Shown: piece by piece, positions 45,892-54,977 of the stretch | How positions within the stretch are numbered: the stretch's first letter is position 1 | Layout: each line of letters opens with the position of its first letter | Origin: Thermoplasmatales archaeon | GTDB lineage: Archaea; Thermoplasmatota; Thermoplasmata; Thermoplasmatales; Thermoplasmataceae | Length of the DNA: 64,000 nt | Reading direction: 5' to 3' | Assembly (NCBI GenBank): GCA_026127925.1 | Contig: JAJSLM010000001.1 | Span: 186,001-250,000 of the forward strand | Notes under the pieces: model-generated | What the model saw: only the letters and a program-made list of their open reading frames with translations | Database searches by the model: none | What the model was told of the DNA's origin: nothing | Made by a program: the position numbers and the translations under genes

Positions 45892-45953
45892 AGAAAATTT
45901 GACTCTTTTACCCTAACAAATGTGTTATTTCTTAAATCAATGAGGGTTTTAAC
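45888..45953 (-). pseudogene. Severed 3' end of the pirin gene
   Basis: On the minus strand, GTT at 45953-45951 opens a frame of 21 codons to TAA at 45888: VKTLIDLRNNTFVRVKESNF plus L. This is what the end of a pirin should look like (relatives read MNTxEEIxxAxxDFRN). Joined to codon 289 of the pirin at 48755-47889 it restores one continuous frame of 310 residues with no base added or lost. Without the element between them these were one gene. Confidence 0.88.
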
Positions 45954-45980
45954 TGCTAATGGGAATATTTATATATAATT

Positions 45981-46586
45981 ATGTATTATTGTGTAATATA
46001 TACGAGTAAAATATACACAATCAGGGAGGCATGCGACATACTGCAGGTAGATGCAACCACATTGAGAAGATGGGATCGTGAGGGGAAAATACACTGCATA
46101 AGACTGTCAAATAACTTCAGAAGGGTTCCTGAGGAGGAAATAAACAGGATATTAGGGGTAAAGAGCAATAGAATAGATGCAATATACGCAAGGGTATCCT
46201 CTAACGATCAGAAGAATGATCTATATAACCAGATCAATAGATTGAAATCATTACACATGGATGCACAGGTATTCAGCGATATAAAATCTGGATTGAAATT
46301 CAACAGAAAGGGATTCACTGAACTGTTGAATATGATTGAGGAGGATAAAATAAATAACATATATGTTACTCATAAGGACAGGCTGGCAAGGTTTGGCTTT
46401 GATCTGATAGAGAATATATGCAAAATCCATGGTACAAGAGTAATAGAGGTGGATGGGGAAGAAATACCATCGGCAAATGAGGAACTAACTAGGGATTTAA
46501 TATCCATAATAACATCATTCTCAGCAAGGTTGTACGGGTTAAGGTCTCATAAGATGAAGAATATTTTGGATGCGGTAAAAGGATGA
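45981..46586 (+). CDS. tnpA: IS607-family serine recombinase TnpA
   Basis: 201 residues. N-terminal MerR-like helix-turn-helix (YTIREACDILQVDATTLRRW, residues ~12-31), then the small serine-recombinase domain with catalytic Ser in AIYARVSSNDQ (Ser73), and VTHKDRLARFGFDLIE with the conserved arginines. This N-terminal placement of the DNA-binding domain defines IS607 transposases. A TATA-like TATTTATATATAA lies just upstream inside the element. About a dozen extra residues precede the usual start, so the true start may differ. Overlaps tnpB by 4 bp. Confidence 0.94.
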   Translation: MYYCVIYTSKIYTIREACDILQVDATTLRRWDREGKIHCIRLSNNFRRVPEEEINRILGVKSNRIDAIYARVSSNDQKNDLYNQINRLKSLHMDAQVFSDIKSGLKFNRKGFTELLNMIEEDKINNIYVTHKDRLARFGFDLIENICKIHGTRVIEVDGEEIPSANEELTRDLISIITSFSARLYGLRSHKMKNILDAVKG

Positions 46587-47833
46587 GCCATAAGTGGAAA
46601 TCTATCGGCGAGAAAAGAACCATATCATTCAGTTATGTTCCAGGGAGTAACATACTGAAATATCTAACTGACATGCGGGATTTAACAAATAAGGCCATAC
46701 TCAATGCATATTCAATAGCAAAATCAGATAATAATCAACTGCCTTCACCGATCACCTTGAGAAGGTCGTTGAAAAGATATTATGACAGTAACATGATTTA
46801 TGCAAAGCACCATATCAATCCTGTATGCAGAACTGCCATAGCAATACTTAGGTCATACAAGAAAAACAATAATGGGAAATTGAAGGTCGTTAAAGCAGAA
46901 AGACTATCGATGAGGATAGATTCTGAGCTGGCAAGGATAGAGGATAATAAAGTAAGGATAACAATAAAGCCTCATGAGTATGAATACATCGATATTGTTG
47001 ATAAAAATAAGAAATTCAGTGAATACTCCAATCATCCCGTATCAGAGGTATTATTAACGGAAAGTAGAGTATACATCACGTTCATAACAGGAAGCGATAA
47101 TAAGCCTGTGATTGGAGATAATATAATAGGATTTGATTTAAACTTTAAATCAGTTGATTACACAGTAATAAAAAATAACAGGATAGTTGAGGTGAACTCC
47201 ATAGATACATCCGACATAGCAAAAACTCAAAGGGACTACACGAGGAAGAGAACAAAGATACAGAAGCATATTAAGAATCCCGCCAAACGGATCAGGAAAC
47301 TGAAAGAGGCAACACACAGACAGCAGAATGTCGTAAGGGACAAACTCCAGAAACTAACGACCGGAATAGTTGATGATAACAGAGATAAGACCTTCGTGTT
47401 CGAGAATTTGACAAATATAAAAAAGGAGGGGCAAAAAAAGAAATATAAGGATAATAAAAAAGACAATAAAGCCAGCAAGGGACGGAATAGTACTCCGAAG
47501 TCTAAGAGGTTCAGAACAGATATTGGCAGATGGCCATACAGACTGTTCCAAAAATTTGTAGATTATAAATCCAATAACAGAACACTGTACATAAATCCAG
47601 AGGGGACTTCTTCTGAATGTCCTGTATGTGGTGGAAAATTAAAGCACCCAATCTGGAAAAAATCTGAATGCAATAACTGTGGTGTAACCTTCAGCAGGGA
47701 TAGATTATCCTCATTATCTATCTCTGCCAAGGGATTACGCCTATGCGGTACCCCGTTTACCGTGAGTGGCAGTGCCTCCTGGTATTCTATGAAGAATAGT
47801 TACCTGTACCATCCAGATCAGGGCAACTATTGA
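46583..47833 (+). CDS. tnpB: TnpB, RNA-guided RuvC nuclease of IS607 element
   Basis: 416 residues. RuvC residues Asp185 (GFDLNF), Glu274 (FENL) and Asp373 (FSRDR) are present, with zinc-finger cysteines 346, 349, 363 and 366 (CPVCGG, CNNCG). The basic bridging region and TSSECPVCG are typical. TnpB relatives cut DNA matching a guide carried by an RNA that reads off the element's right end, helping the element persist. The last ~40 residues after Asp373 are less typical (usual ADRDxxAAxN is SRDRLSSLSIS). The 3' end overlaps the disrupted pirin frame. Confidence 0.92.
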   Translation: MSHKWKSIGEKRTISFSYVPGSNILKYLTDMRDLTNKAILNAYSIAKSDNNQLPSPITLRRSLKRYYDSNMIYAKHHINPVCRTAIAILRSYKKNNNGKLKVVKAERLSMRIDSELARIEDNKVRITIKPHEYEYIDIVDKNKKFSEYSNHPVSEVLLTESRVYITFITGSDNKPVIGDNIIGFDLNFKSVDYTVIKNNRIVEVNSIDTSDIAKTQRDYTRKRTKIQKHIKNPAKRIRKLKEATHRQQNVVRDKLQKLTTGIVDDNRDKTFVFENLTNIKKEGQKKKYKDNKKDNKASKGRNSTPKSKRFRTDIGRWPYRLFQKFVDYKSNNRTLYINPEGTSSECPVCGGKLKHPIWKKSECNNCGVTFSRDRLSSLSISAKGLRLCGTPFTVSGSASWYSMKNSYLYHPDQGNY

Positions 47834-48755
47834 GAATTCCAGCGACTGCAAGAAAGAGATGCATAACAGTGCATAATATTTCAGGAACGGCTTCATCTAT
47901 CTGTTCCCTAGAGTTCATCACTATTGGCCCATACCAATAAATTGGTTCGTTTAATGGTTTTCCGGCCAAAAAGATAAACCTTGCTTTGCCACCGTTTGTT
48001 GACAGGACAATTCTTTCACCGTTCCTTGAGAATACGCCGAGATTTCCTGCTGCAAGTGTCTCCCTTGCCTTCGATTCGCTTGTTACACTGCCAGCGATTA
48101 CGTATATCATGGAGTTTAACCCATTCTCTACACTGAGTTCGAAAGTAGATTCATCTTCCATAAAAACATCAAAATATGAGGTCTTCAGCGGGTTTTGTTC
48201 AAGCAAACCATCTATCCCAAAGTAGTTCCCAGCAACAATCTTGACGATTGCTCCGTTACCGTTATCAATTTTAGGAAACTCATTTCCCTTGAAATCTCTA
48301 TACGTAGGCATAGACATCTTTTTGGAAGCCGGCATATTTAGCCACAGCTGCATACCTACAACGCTGTTTGGCATACCAGTGGTTTTAAGCAATTCTTGCG
48401 GATCCTTTTCATTCAATGGTTTCGGCATTTCTTGATGAAATATACCGCTACCTGCTGTCATCCACTGTATATCCGACGGATATATCGTTCCCTTATGTCC
48501 CTCACTGTCCTCATGTTCAACTTTTCCCTCAAGCAAATAGGTCACAGTTTCTATTCCTCGATGGGGATGCCATGGGAAGCCCGCGATGTAGTCTTCGATT
48601 CTATTGGATCCAAAATGGTCAAGTAGAAGAAATGGATCCGTTATCTTGGCGGATTCGTGTCCTCCAAAAATTCTCTTTAGCTTTACACCTGCGCCATCCT
48701 GTGTATTCGTTCCGTGAAACACATAGTCTATATTTTTTATCATTTTGACCACCAT
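47787..48755 (-). pseudogene. Pirin-family protein, 3' end replaced by IS607 sequence
   Basis: Pirins are iron-containing bicupin proteins (quercetinase or redox roles). Cupin motifs GFPWHPHRGIETVTYLLEG (near 58-76), HEDSEGHKG, GSGIFHQEMP and GNLGVFSRNGERI are intact. Residues 1-289 are native; the remaining 33 residues (from VPEILCTVM to the stop at 47787) are read from the end of the IS607 element, and the true last 21 codons lie at 45888-45953. Because the lost part is only the final helix, the hybrid may still fold. ATG 48743 is an alternative start; GGTGG before it could be its ribosome site. Confidence 0.9.
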
Positions 48756-48841
48756 TGTGATGTACTTTGTATAGTTACTCTATTTATTAAAGCTACTTAA
48801 GCTTAGTCATTGAATTCATGGTGAAATTTGTAGCATTATGT

Positions 48842-50575
48842 TTATTTGTTCTTGGTGTCAAGATAAGAATTAAAATCGTTAACAAATTCTGTTAAATCGG
48901 CAACGATTCCATAGTCTGAATACTTGAATATTTCTGCATTTGGATCGCTATTCACCGATATTATGATCTTTGAGTAGCGAATTCCAACAACATGATTGGG
49001 CTGTCCTGATATCCCTAAATTCAGATAGATGGACGGAGATATGGACGTGCCGGTAAGTCCTATCTGCTGCTGCCTGGGAACAAATTTCATATCCACCACA
49101 GGTCTGGATGCTCCAACTGATGCATCAAGTTTCCCGGCTAGCCTAACGATCTCCTGAACAAAGTTCTTGTTTTTAACCCCTCTCCCGAATCCTATAACAA
49201 TATTTTTTGAATTCAATGGGGTAAATTCGCTAGGAACGGGTGTTTCCTCAATTACTTGTATCTGTGACATATAGTCAGAAGGCAGTTCAATAATTTCAGG
49301 ACTAGAATTTGGGATCATTTTTTTGAACATTCCCGGGCGAACCGTAGCCATCTGGGGATCTGTTTTCGAATAAATCGATGCGACAACATTTCCCCCAAAA
49401 GCTGGTTTGTACTGTATTAGTCTTCCATTGGCAATATCCAGATCAACGCAGTCTGCAGTCAAACCAAGGGACATTTTAGCAGCAATAGAAGCAGCAATGT
49501 CTCGTCCATTGATTGTTGATGGAAATATTACATATTTTGGGCTATTTTTATTGATAAAATTATAAAGGGATGCAGTTAACTCATCAACGTTTTTTGCTCC
49601 GACGTAATAATACTTATTTCCAACAAGCGTCGAAGCCTTAGCAGGCTCTATGTTCCCAAATATTATTGTGTTTAACGAGTTTTTTGAAGCAAGTTCAGCA
49701 CATTTCGAGGAGATCTCTTCGGAGATCTGAATATCGTCGATCGCAACAGATAGTATGGAATCATGCCCATTCTCATAGTCATTAACCTGGATTTTCTCTG
49801 TGTTGTTGCCAGTTTTGGAGTTGTTTTCGATGATTTTCATGATCTTGTCAAAAACATTGGATTCATAGCTAAGCATGGTAGCCTCTCTCTTGCTTTCCAT
49901 TAATTTTGTGCCCTGAACCACTGTAGGACTGAATTCCTGTCCAGTGATATCTAAGCTGATTTTAACAGAATCAAAAATTTCTATTTTTGAAGACATGTCC
50001 GGGGTTCCGGGCTTAATAGCACGTGCCTTGTTGATCTTCTCGCTTACAGATAAAACGGCAGGTATAGCGATCTTAGCTTTGGAAGTACCTCTCTCAAGAT
50101 CTCTCTCTACAACTATGGAATCTTCATTTATAGTTTCAATCTTGGAAACAGATGAAAGAAATTGGTAATCCAAGAAAACAGCCACTTCTGGAGGAACCTG
50201 CGAAGTTTCTCCGTCGAGGGAATACTTACCTGTCAATATCAGGTCTGGTTTCTCTATTTTTGCAAATTCCGACAGGATCTTGGAGGTTGCGAGGGTATCC
50301 GATCCGCCAAACTTTCTGTCCGATATTAGTGCGGCCCTATCAATACCCATTCTAAGTGCTTCATTTAATACCTGAGAAGCCTGAGTTGGTCCCATGGAGG
50401 CCACTATTGTTTCCATGCCATAGGTATCTTTTAGCCTAAGCGCTTCCTCAACAGCCTTTTTATCAAAAGAATTCATGGAAAGAGGTACGCCATCCCTGAC
50501 AATCCGCTTTGTGTTCTCGTCAAATTTTATCATGTTTACATCTGGGATCTGCTTGATAAAAACTAAAACCTTCAT
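48842..50575 (-). CDS. Fused electron transfer flavoprotein (EtfB-EtfA)
   Basis: 577 residues joining both ETF subunits. Residues ~1-250 are the beta subunit (KVLVFIKQIPDVN, DKKAVEEALRLKD, LTGKYSLDGETSQVPPEVA); ~275-577 are alpha, with the FAD domain (NIVIGFGRGVKNKNF, VGASRPVVD, RQQQIGLTGTSISPSIYLNLGIS, split here only for reference). Accepts electrons from acyl-CoA dehydrogenases and passes them to the quinone pool. ATG 50575 chosen; the TTG at 50584 is less likely. Downstream of the acyl-CoA dehydrogenase on the same strand. Confidence 0.92.
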   Translation of the reverse strand: MKVLVFIKQIPDVNMIKFDENTKRIVRDGVPLSMNSFDKKAVEEALRLKDTYGMETIVASMGPTQASQVLNEALRMGIDRAALISDRKFGGSDTLATSKILSEFAKIEKPDLILTGKYSLDGETSQVPPEVAVFLDYQFLSSVSKIETINEDSIVVERDLERGTSKAKIAIPAVLSVSEKINKARAIKPGTPDMSSKIEIFDSVKISLDITGQEFSPTVVQGTKLMESKREATMLSYESNVFDKIMKIIENNSKTGNNTEKIQVNDYENGHDSILSVAIDDIQISEEISSKCAELASKNSLNTIIFGNIEPAKASTLVGNKYYYVGAKNVDELTASLYNFINKNSPKYVIFPSTINGRDIAASIAAKMSLGLTADCVDLDIANGRLIQYKPAFGGNVVASIYSKTDPQMATVRPGMFKKMIPNSSPEIIELPSDYMSQIQVIEETPVPSEFTPLNSKNIVIGFGRGVKNKNFVQEIVRLAGKLDASVGASRPVVDMKFVPRQQQIGLTGTSISPSIYLNLGISGQPNHVVGIRYSKIIISVNSDPNAEIFKYSDYGIVADLTEFVNDFNSYLDTKNK

Positions 50576-50683
50576 GGAGGGCAAATTATGTCTACTTAGA
50601 TAAACATAAGTGGTACGACGCTAACCTAATAAATTTTTTATGAAAAACTGAATTTAAGTAACACTGCCTTTATGCATCCTGCA

Positions 50684-52342
50684 TTAATGTTTCTTCAACA
50701 TCCATTTCAGACCTTCTGATTTTTCTCCTGAAATGAATTCTGCAGGCATAATCTCATTTTTGCGGAAATGTCTCCAGAAATATATGTTTGCACTATTTAT
50801 GATTGAGTTTTTGTCCTTTTGTGAGCGGGCACTGAATCCAACGGAATAGAGAAGCACGGACGATGCATATTCCCCTAATTTTGATAACAGATCCTTGGCA
50901 AACAGCTCACCGGTTCCCAATTCTAGCATGGAATTTAAAAAGGAAACAAGGTTTCCTCTTTCTTCATTTAGCATACTTCTCACTCTATCGTCAGGTATAG
51001 CAGATGTCAGTTGATCAAATTCCTTTAGGAATAAAATATGGGCTTTCTTTTTCTGAATCGCTTCAAGCATATCCAGGGCTTGGATGTTGCTAGTTCCCTC
51101 CCAAATTGACGTTACAATGGCGTCTCTGTGGAATTTTGCTACGGGAAATTCTTCAAAGAACCCTATTCCGCCGAAAATTTCCATGGAATAGCGAGTGACT
51201 TCTGCAGATGTCCAGGATGCCATATTCTTGGCAATGTGAGACAGGAGTCTGGCGTAGTTGTAATCATCTGAATAAGGAGGTTGGGATTTTGAAGATTTTG
51301 AGAATTTATCTGCTGCGAGAACAGATAAGAATATCGCCGCCTCAAGCTCAGATTCGTTCTCAAGAAAATCTCTGAGAAGCAATGGATGATCTATTATCTT
51401 CTTTCCAAAAGCCTCCCTTTGATTCGCAAACAAATAAGCTTCCCATAAGGCTTTTCTCGCAATTCCCACTGCAGCTATTGCATCATCTATCCTTGAAATT
51501 GTTAGTATTTCCATTGCATAATAAACGCCCTTGTTCATGTTCCCAATCAGAAAACCATTGGAATTTACAAATTCAACCTCTCCGGTAGGGACTGCTATGG
51601 TGCCCAGTTTGTCTTTTAGCCTTCTAATCTGATAATTTAGATCCCCGTTATCCTTATACGCTGGAACAAAGAACACTCCTAAATTTTTTGCACCATATCC
51701 CTCTTTTACCTTGGCGGTGACAATTGCTCCATCGGCAAGTCCAGCGTCACTTGCGAAGTACTTATCGGTTCCATTTAGGACCCACGAATCATCTCTTTGT
51801 GTAGCGACGGTGTTGTTGGCGCCAAGATCGCTTCCTCCCTGTGTTTCGCTGTAATACGTCGCTCCAAGCCATGGGTCGTCAAGAGACAAATAATTTTTCA
51901 GGTATCTGTCCTTCAAATTTCGGTCTCCATATTTTGAAATAGCATAAGCTGTCTGCGCAGTTAGAGTAAGTGTACAGAACAATCCTGAATCGGATATTAA
52001 GTAGCCAGATAGAAAATGGTATGTTAAAGGAAAGTCTGATTCTATACTTTTTCTTACAATTCCAAAAGAAAGCAGTTTGTTCAATAAATTTCTATGATCT
52101 GGAGATATTCTGACATAGTCTATCCTTTTTCCCAGAACACTCCACGTTCTAAGGATTGGTTTTGCCTCATGATCTATGAAATCGGCTGATTCTACCACTT
52201 CGTTGGAAACAAAAAGGCCTAGGTCAGCCAAGTCAGAGTCGTACTTAATATCAAGAAATTGGACGATGTTGACAAGTGGAACATCATCAAGTAAATAGTT
52301 AACTCCTTTGCTCAAAAATATTTCAGAAAATTGGTTTTTCAT
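50684..52342 (-). CDS. Acyl-CoA dehydrogenase, AidB-like long subtype
   Basis: 552 residues, longer than the common ~380-residue enzymes. The FAD/substrate motif YYSETQGGSDLGANNTVA matches the AidB/ACX-like subtype (TEKQGGSD); VLNGTDKYFASDAGLADGAI, GTIAVPTGEVEF and IWEGTSNIQALDML are also typical, and the latter sits in the region of the conserved Arg/Glu near the flavin. Oxidises an acyl-CoA at C2-C3 and hands electrons to ETF. The fused ETF gene follows after about 100 bp. Chain-length or branched specificity unknown. Confidence 0.9.
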   Translation of the reverse strand: MKNQFSEIFLSKGVNYLLDDVPLVNIVQFLDIKYDSDLADLGLFVSNEVVESADFIDHEAKPILRTWSVLGKRIDYVRISPDHRNLLNKLLSFGIVRKSIESDFPLTYHFLSGYLISDSGLFCTLTLTAQTAYAISKYGDRNLKDRYLKNYLSLDDPWLGATYYSETQGGSDLGANNTVATQRDDSWVLNGTDKYFASDAGLADGAIVTAKVKEGYGAKNLGVFFVPAYKDNGDLNYQIRRLKDKLGTIAVPTGEVEFVNSNGFLIGNMNKGVYYAMEILTISRIDDAIAAVGIARKALWEAYLFANQREAFGKKIIDHPLLLRDFLENESELEAAIFLSVLAADKFSKSSKSQPPYSDDYNYARLLSHIAKNMASWTSAEVTRYSMEIFGGIGFFEEFPVAKFHRDAIVTSIWEGTSNIQALDMLEAIQKKKAHILFLKEFDQLTSAIPDDRVRSMLNEERGNLVSFLNSMLELGTGELFAKDLLSKLGEYASSVLLYSVGFSARSQKDKNSIINSANIYFWRHFRKNEIMPAEFISGEKSEGLKWMLKKH

Positions 52343-52542
52343 ATGTAATAATCACATGGTTCCTTAATACTTTTTATAATCCAATACCCGTTCTATACGA
52401 GTTTACTTAAATGTGTTCTGCACAAGTATTTATAACAAAATCGTGATTATGAATGTGCCCCAGAACGAGCGGTGCATAGTATGAGAAAATCATCTTAATA
52501 TTGCCTGATCGTTATTGGGAAAGTAACTTGTGGATGATGAAA

Positions 52543-53286
52543 ATGGTTAACGTAATTGTGCTGATAAAACAGATGCTTGACTTAGAACAGATAAGATCTG
52601 ACCCAGGGACAGGAAAACCTATAAAAAATGGAGTTCCCGCAAAACTGGAAACCTTAAGTGAAAATTCAATAGAGGCTGCAGTAACACTGAAAGAGAAATA
52701 TGGAGGAAAAGTTACTGCGATACTTTTCGGCAATGAACAATCATCAGCATCAATGAAACGTGCGTACGCAATGGGAGTTGATGATGGATATATCATCACG
52801 GGCTACAAGGAGAGTAATTATCTTTTCACTGCTCGGGTTTTAGCCGAGAAAATAAAGGAATTGCCGCACGACGTAATTATTCTGGGTAATCAATCTGCTG
52901 ATACATTCTCCGGATTTCTCTCAGGGCAGCTCTCTGCATTATTGGGCGAACCGCTCCTAGGCAATTCCGTCTCAATAGACATCGAAGGCGATGCAGTAAA
53001 AGTTAAGAGAAATCTTGAAAATAAGAGCCTGATTATTAGTGCAAAAAAGCCTGCTATAGTTTCAGTCAGTCAAGAGATTAATGAACCTAGACTCCCGCCA
53101 GTTATGCAGATCATGGCTGCAGGAAGAAAACCAATACACACCGAGGCACCAAAAATACAGCCAAGTGGATCTGTACAAATCCTCAGTGAGATTTCTCCAA
53201 AAAGTGACAGGAAGAAGATAATATTTGAGGATGTGGATAAGGGTGTTTCTGAAGTAGGTAAGATTCTAAAGGAGGCGACAAGATGA
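52543..53286 (+). CDS. etfB: Electron transfer flavoprotein beta subunit
   Basis: 247 residues from ATG 52543 (MVNVIVLIKQMLD); in-frame ATGs at 52534 and 52537 are possible. ETF-beta pattern: KNGVPAKLETLSENSIEAAV, LFGNEQSSASMKRAYAMGVD, ILGNQSADTFSGFLSGQLSA and the AMP/FAD-side IVSVSQEINEPRLPP. Overlaps etfA by 4 bp, so the pair is made together. Divergent from the acyl-CoA dehydrogenase gene across about 200 bp, implying shared control. Confidence 0.92.
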   Translation: MVNVIVLIKQMLDLEQIRSDPGTGKPIKNGVPAKLETLSENSIEAAVTLKEKYGGKVTAILFGNEQSSASMKRAYAMGVDDGYIITGYKESNYLFTARVLAEKIKELPHDVIILGNQSADTFSGFLSGQLSALLGEPLLGNSVSIDIEGDAVKVKRNLENKSLIISAKKPAIVSVSQEINEPRLPPVMQIMAAGRKPIHTEAPKIQPSGSVQILSEISPKSDRKKIIFEDVDKGVSEVGKILKEATR

Positions 53287-54170
53287 AAGCTTTGGTATTT
53301 TCCGAGAATTCATCTCTGGCTGCGCAAGTGATCTCAGGCTTGAAATCAGTTCTTGATTTTTCGGTTGCTGTTCCAAAGGATGAAGCAGATTCCGTATCAG
53401 AGTATGGAGCAAAGGAAGTAATCTCGCTGGACGGCAATCTACAAACTGATGCCATTGGAAAAAAGATTTCAGAGCTTATGAGCAGCTATGATTTCCTCTT
53501 CGTTCCTTCAACCGTACTGGGAAGGGAAGTGGCAGGTTATGTTTCCGCTGCATTGGGCCAGATAGCAATTCCTGAGATAAGTAAATTTGAGATAGCGGAT
53601 TCCAAGTGTAAAACGAGCAGTCTTTCCCTTGGTGGTAAATCAATAATTGATGTTATTTCTAATGCAAAAGTTCTGACTGTAGCCCCAGGTTTTGCTGACC
53701 AGGTTAAAGTACCGGAGAAATCCAAGATTTCGGCAATGACTTTACCAGATTCTTCCATAACTATCATATCTGAAGAAGAGAAAAAAGGCACTGGAGTAAA
53801 TATTGAATCTGCAAAGGTCATAGTTTCGATAGGACGCGGAATTGGAAAGAAAGAGTCTATATCTGTCGTTGATCCCCTGTTAAAAGTTGTTCATGGCGAA
53901 CTTGCTGGCTCCAGGCCAGTTTGCTTAGATTATCAATGGCTATCGGAAGATCGGCAGGTCGGATTGTCAGGTAAAAAGGTTAATCCTAATGTGTACATTG
54001 CCGTCGGAATATCCGGACAGATCCAACACATTGCCGGAATGCGTGGCTCAAAGATTGTAGTGGCTATTAACAGGGACAAGTCAGCACCAATATTCGAAGA
54101 ATGCGACTACGGTATCGTTGGAGATCTGTTCCAGATCGTACCAAAACTCGTTGCAGCCATAAGTGGATAG
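53283..54170 (+). CDS. etfA: Electron transfer flavoprotein alpha subunit
   Basis: 295 residues. The C-terminal FAD domain is clear: VIVSIGRGIGKKE, GELAGSRPVCLDYQWL, RQVGLSGKKVNPNVYIAVGI, GQIQHIAGMRGSKIVVAINR, APIFEECDYGIVGD. The N-terminal domain is shortened (LVFSENSSLAAQVISGL). Pairs with EtfB from the overlapping gene. A second, fused ETF is encoded 2.7 kb away, so this one may serve different dehydrogenases. Confidence 0.94.
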   Translation: MKALVFSENSSLAAQVISGLKSVLDFSVAVPKDEADSVSEYGAKEVISLDGNLQTDAIGKKISELMSSYDFLFVPSTVLGREVAGYVSAALGQIAIPEISKFEIADSKCKTSSLSLGGKSIIDVISNAKVLTVAPGFADQVKVPEKSKISAMTLPDSSITIISEEEKKGTGVNIESAKVIVSIGRGIGKKESISVVDPLLKVVHGELAGSRPVCLDYQWLSEDRQVGLSGKKVNPNVYIAVGISGQIQHIAGMRGSKIVVAINRDKSAPIFEECDYGIVGDLFQIVPKLVAAISG

Positions 54171-54412
54171 GCTGGTCCTCAGGAAATATTAAACCATCTC
54201 TTACATTTGCCTCAAACTGTTCATTTAAACGCACTTGAGAGTACTTATTCTTAGGGTGTTCTTCATTTTCTCACCATTTATAAGCAAAAATCTCTCTTGG
54301 ATATTAAGCTCGTTTACTACTCCATGAATCAAAAACCCCCAGTCTATCAGGATGAATAGATAAAACAAGGAAACCTGCGAATCCTTTTATTTGTTACGGT
54401 GATTTCTTAACA

Positions 54413-54871
54413 ATGGAACCCGTGAAGACAGGATATAGCAAAAACTTCTTGTTCAGCAGGAAGCGTATCACTATCATTTCCATTATAGTCATTATTTCCG
54501 TTACCGGTTTCTTTGTGGGGACCCATATGGAAACACAAAATACTGTCAATGTAATGTGGCTTAGTATTCACACTCAATACACCGGATCCGACCATTTCTT
54601 TGGTCCAAATGTACGATACGTGCAACAAGATTTTCACACTCTTAACTCAGGAACTGGGGAAACATTCTCATTTTCTGTCACAAATTATGGTCATAGTACT
54701 CATGAGATAGCTGGTGCTTTGATCACCACAAGTGGCTTTCATCTTATTGAGGTTATTAGCGGCATAAATACGCCAATCCATCCAGCCCAAACAGTCATCA
54801 TAAAATTAGAGGTTATGACTCCTCCTACGGATTATGCAGGGAATCTCAATATTACGCTTTCTACACTATAA
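54413..54871 (+). CDS. Membrane-anchored exported protein, unknown function
   Basis: 152 residues. Basic N-terminus, then a membrane segment near residues 21-36 (ITIISIIVIISVTGFFVG), then an extracellular beta-rich part with GETFSFSVTNYGHSTHEI, IHPAQTVIIKLEV and NITLSTL, reminiscent of immunoglobulin-like or CARDB/NEW3-type beta sandwiches. No enzymatic motif. It precedes a radical SAM gene by about 100 bp on the same strand; whether they are functionally linked is unknown. Confidence 0.7.
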   Translation: MEPVKTGYSKNFLFSRKRITIISIIVIISVTGFFVGTHMETQNTVNVMWLSIHTQYTGSDHFFGPNVRYVQQDFHTLNSGTGETFSFSVTNYGHSTHEIAGALITTSGFHLIEVISGINTPIHPAQTVIIKLEVMTPPTDYAGNLNITLSTL

Positions 54872-54977
54872 TGTAACTTTATTTTTAGCGTATATATTTC
54901 ATTCGTCGAGCATCCTCGAAACCAAATAAACCTAACATATTAGGCTCTGTATGTAAATTTCTCAAATCGTTAACTAT

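Larger units (their letters stand above)
45954..47888 (+). mobile_element. IS607-family insertion sequence (about 1,935 bp)
   Basis: Carries a serine-recombinase TnpA and a TnpB, overlapping by ATGA. The ends are fixed by the interrupted pirin gene: the flanks rejoin in frame when 45954-47888 is removed. AAC occurs at both junctions (45951-45953 and 47886-47888), so the exact cut is uncertain by up to 3 bases. No terminal inverted repeat is seen and no longer target duplication, as expected for this family. Size and gene order resemble archaeal ISC1904-type elements. Both genes look intact. Confidence 0.92.

Noticed and set aside
54407-54637. Minus-strand ORF opposite the exported protein
   Set aside because: Opposite the signal-anchor gene and without any coding signature; a shadow.
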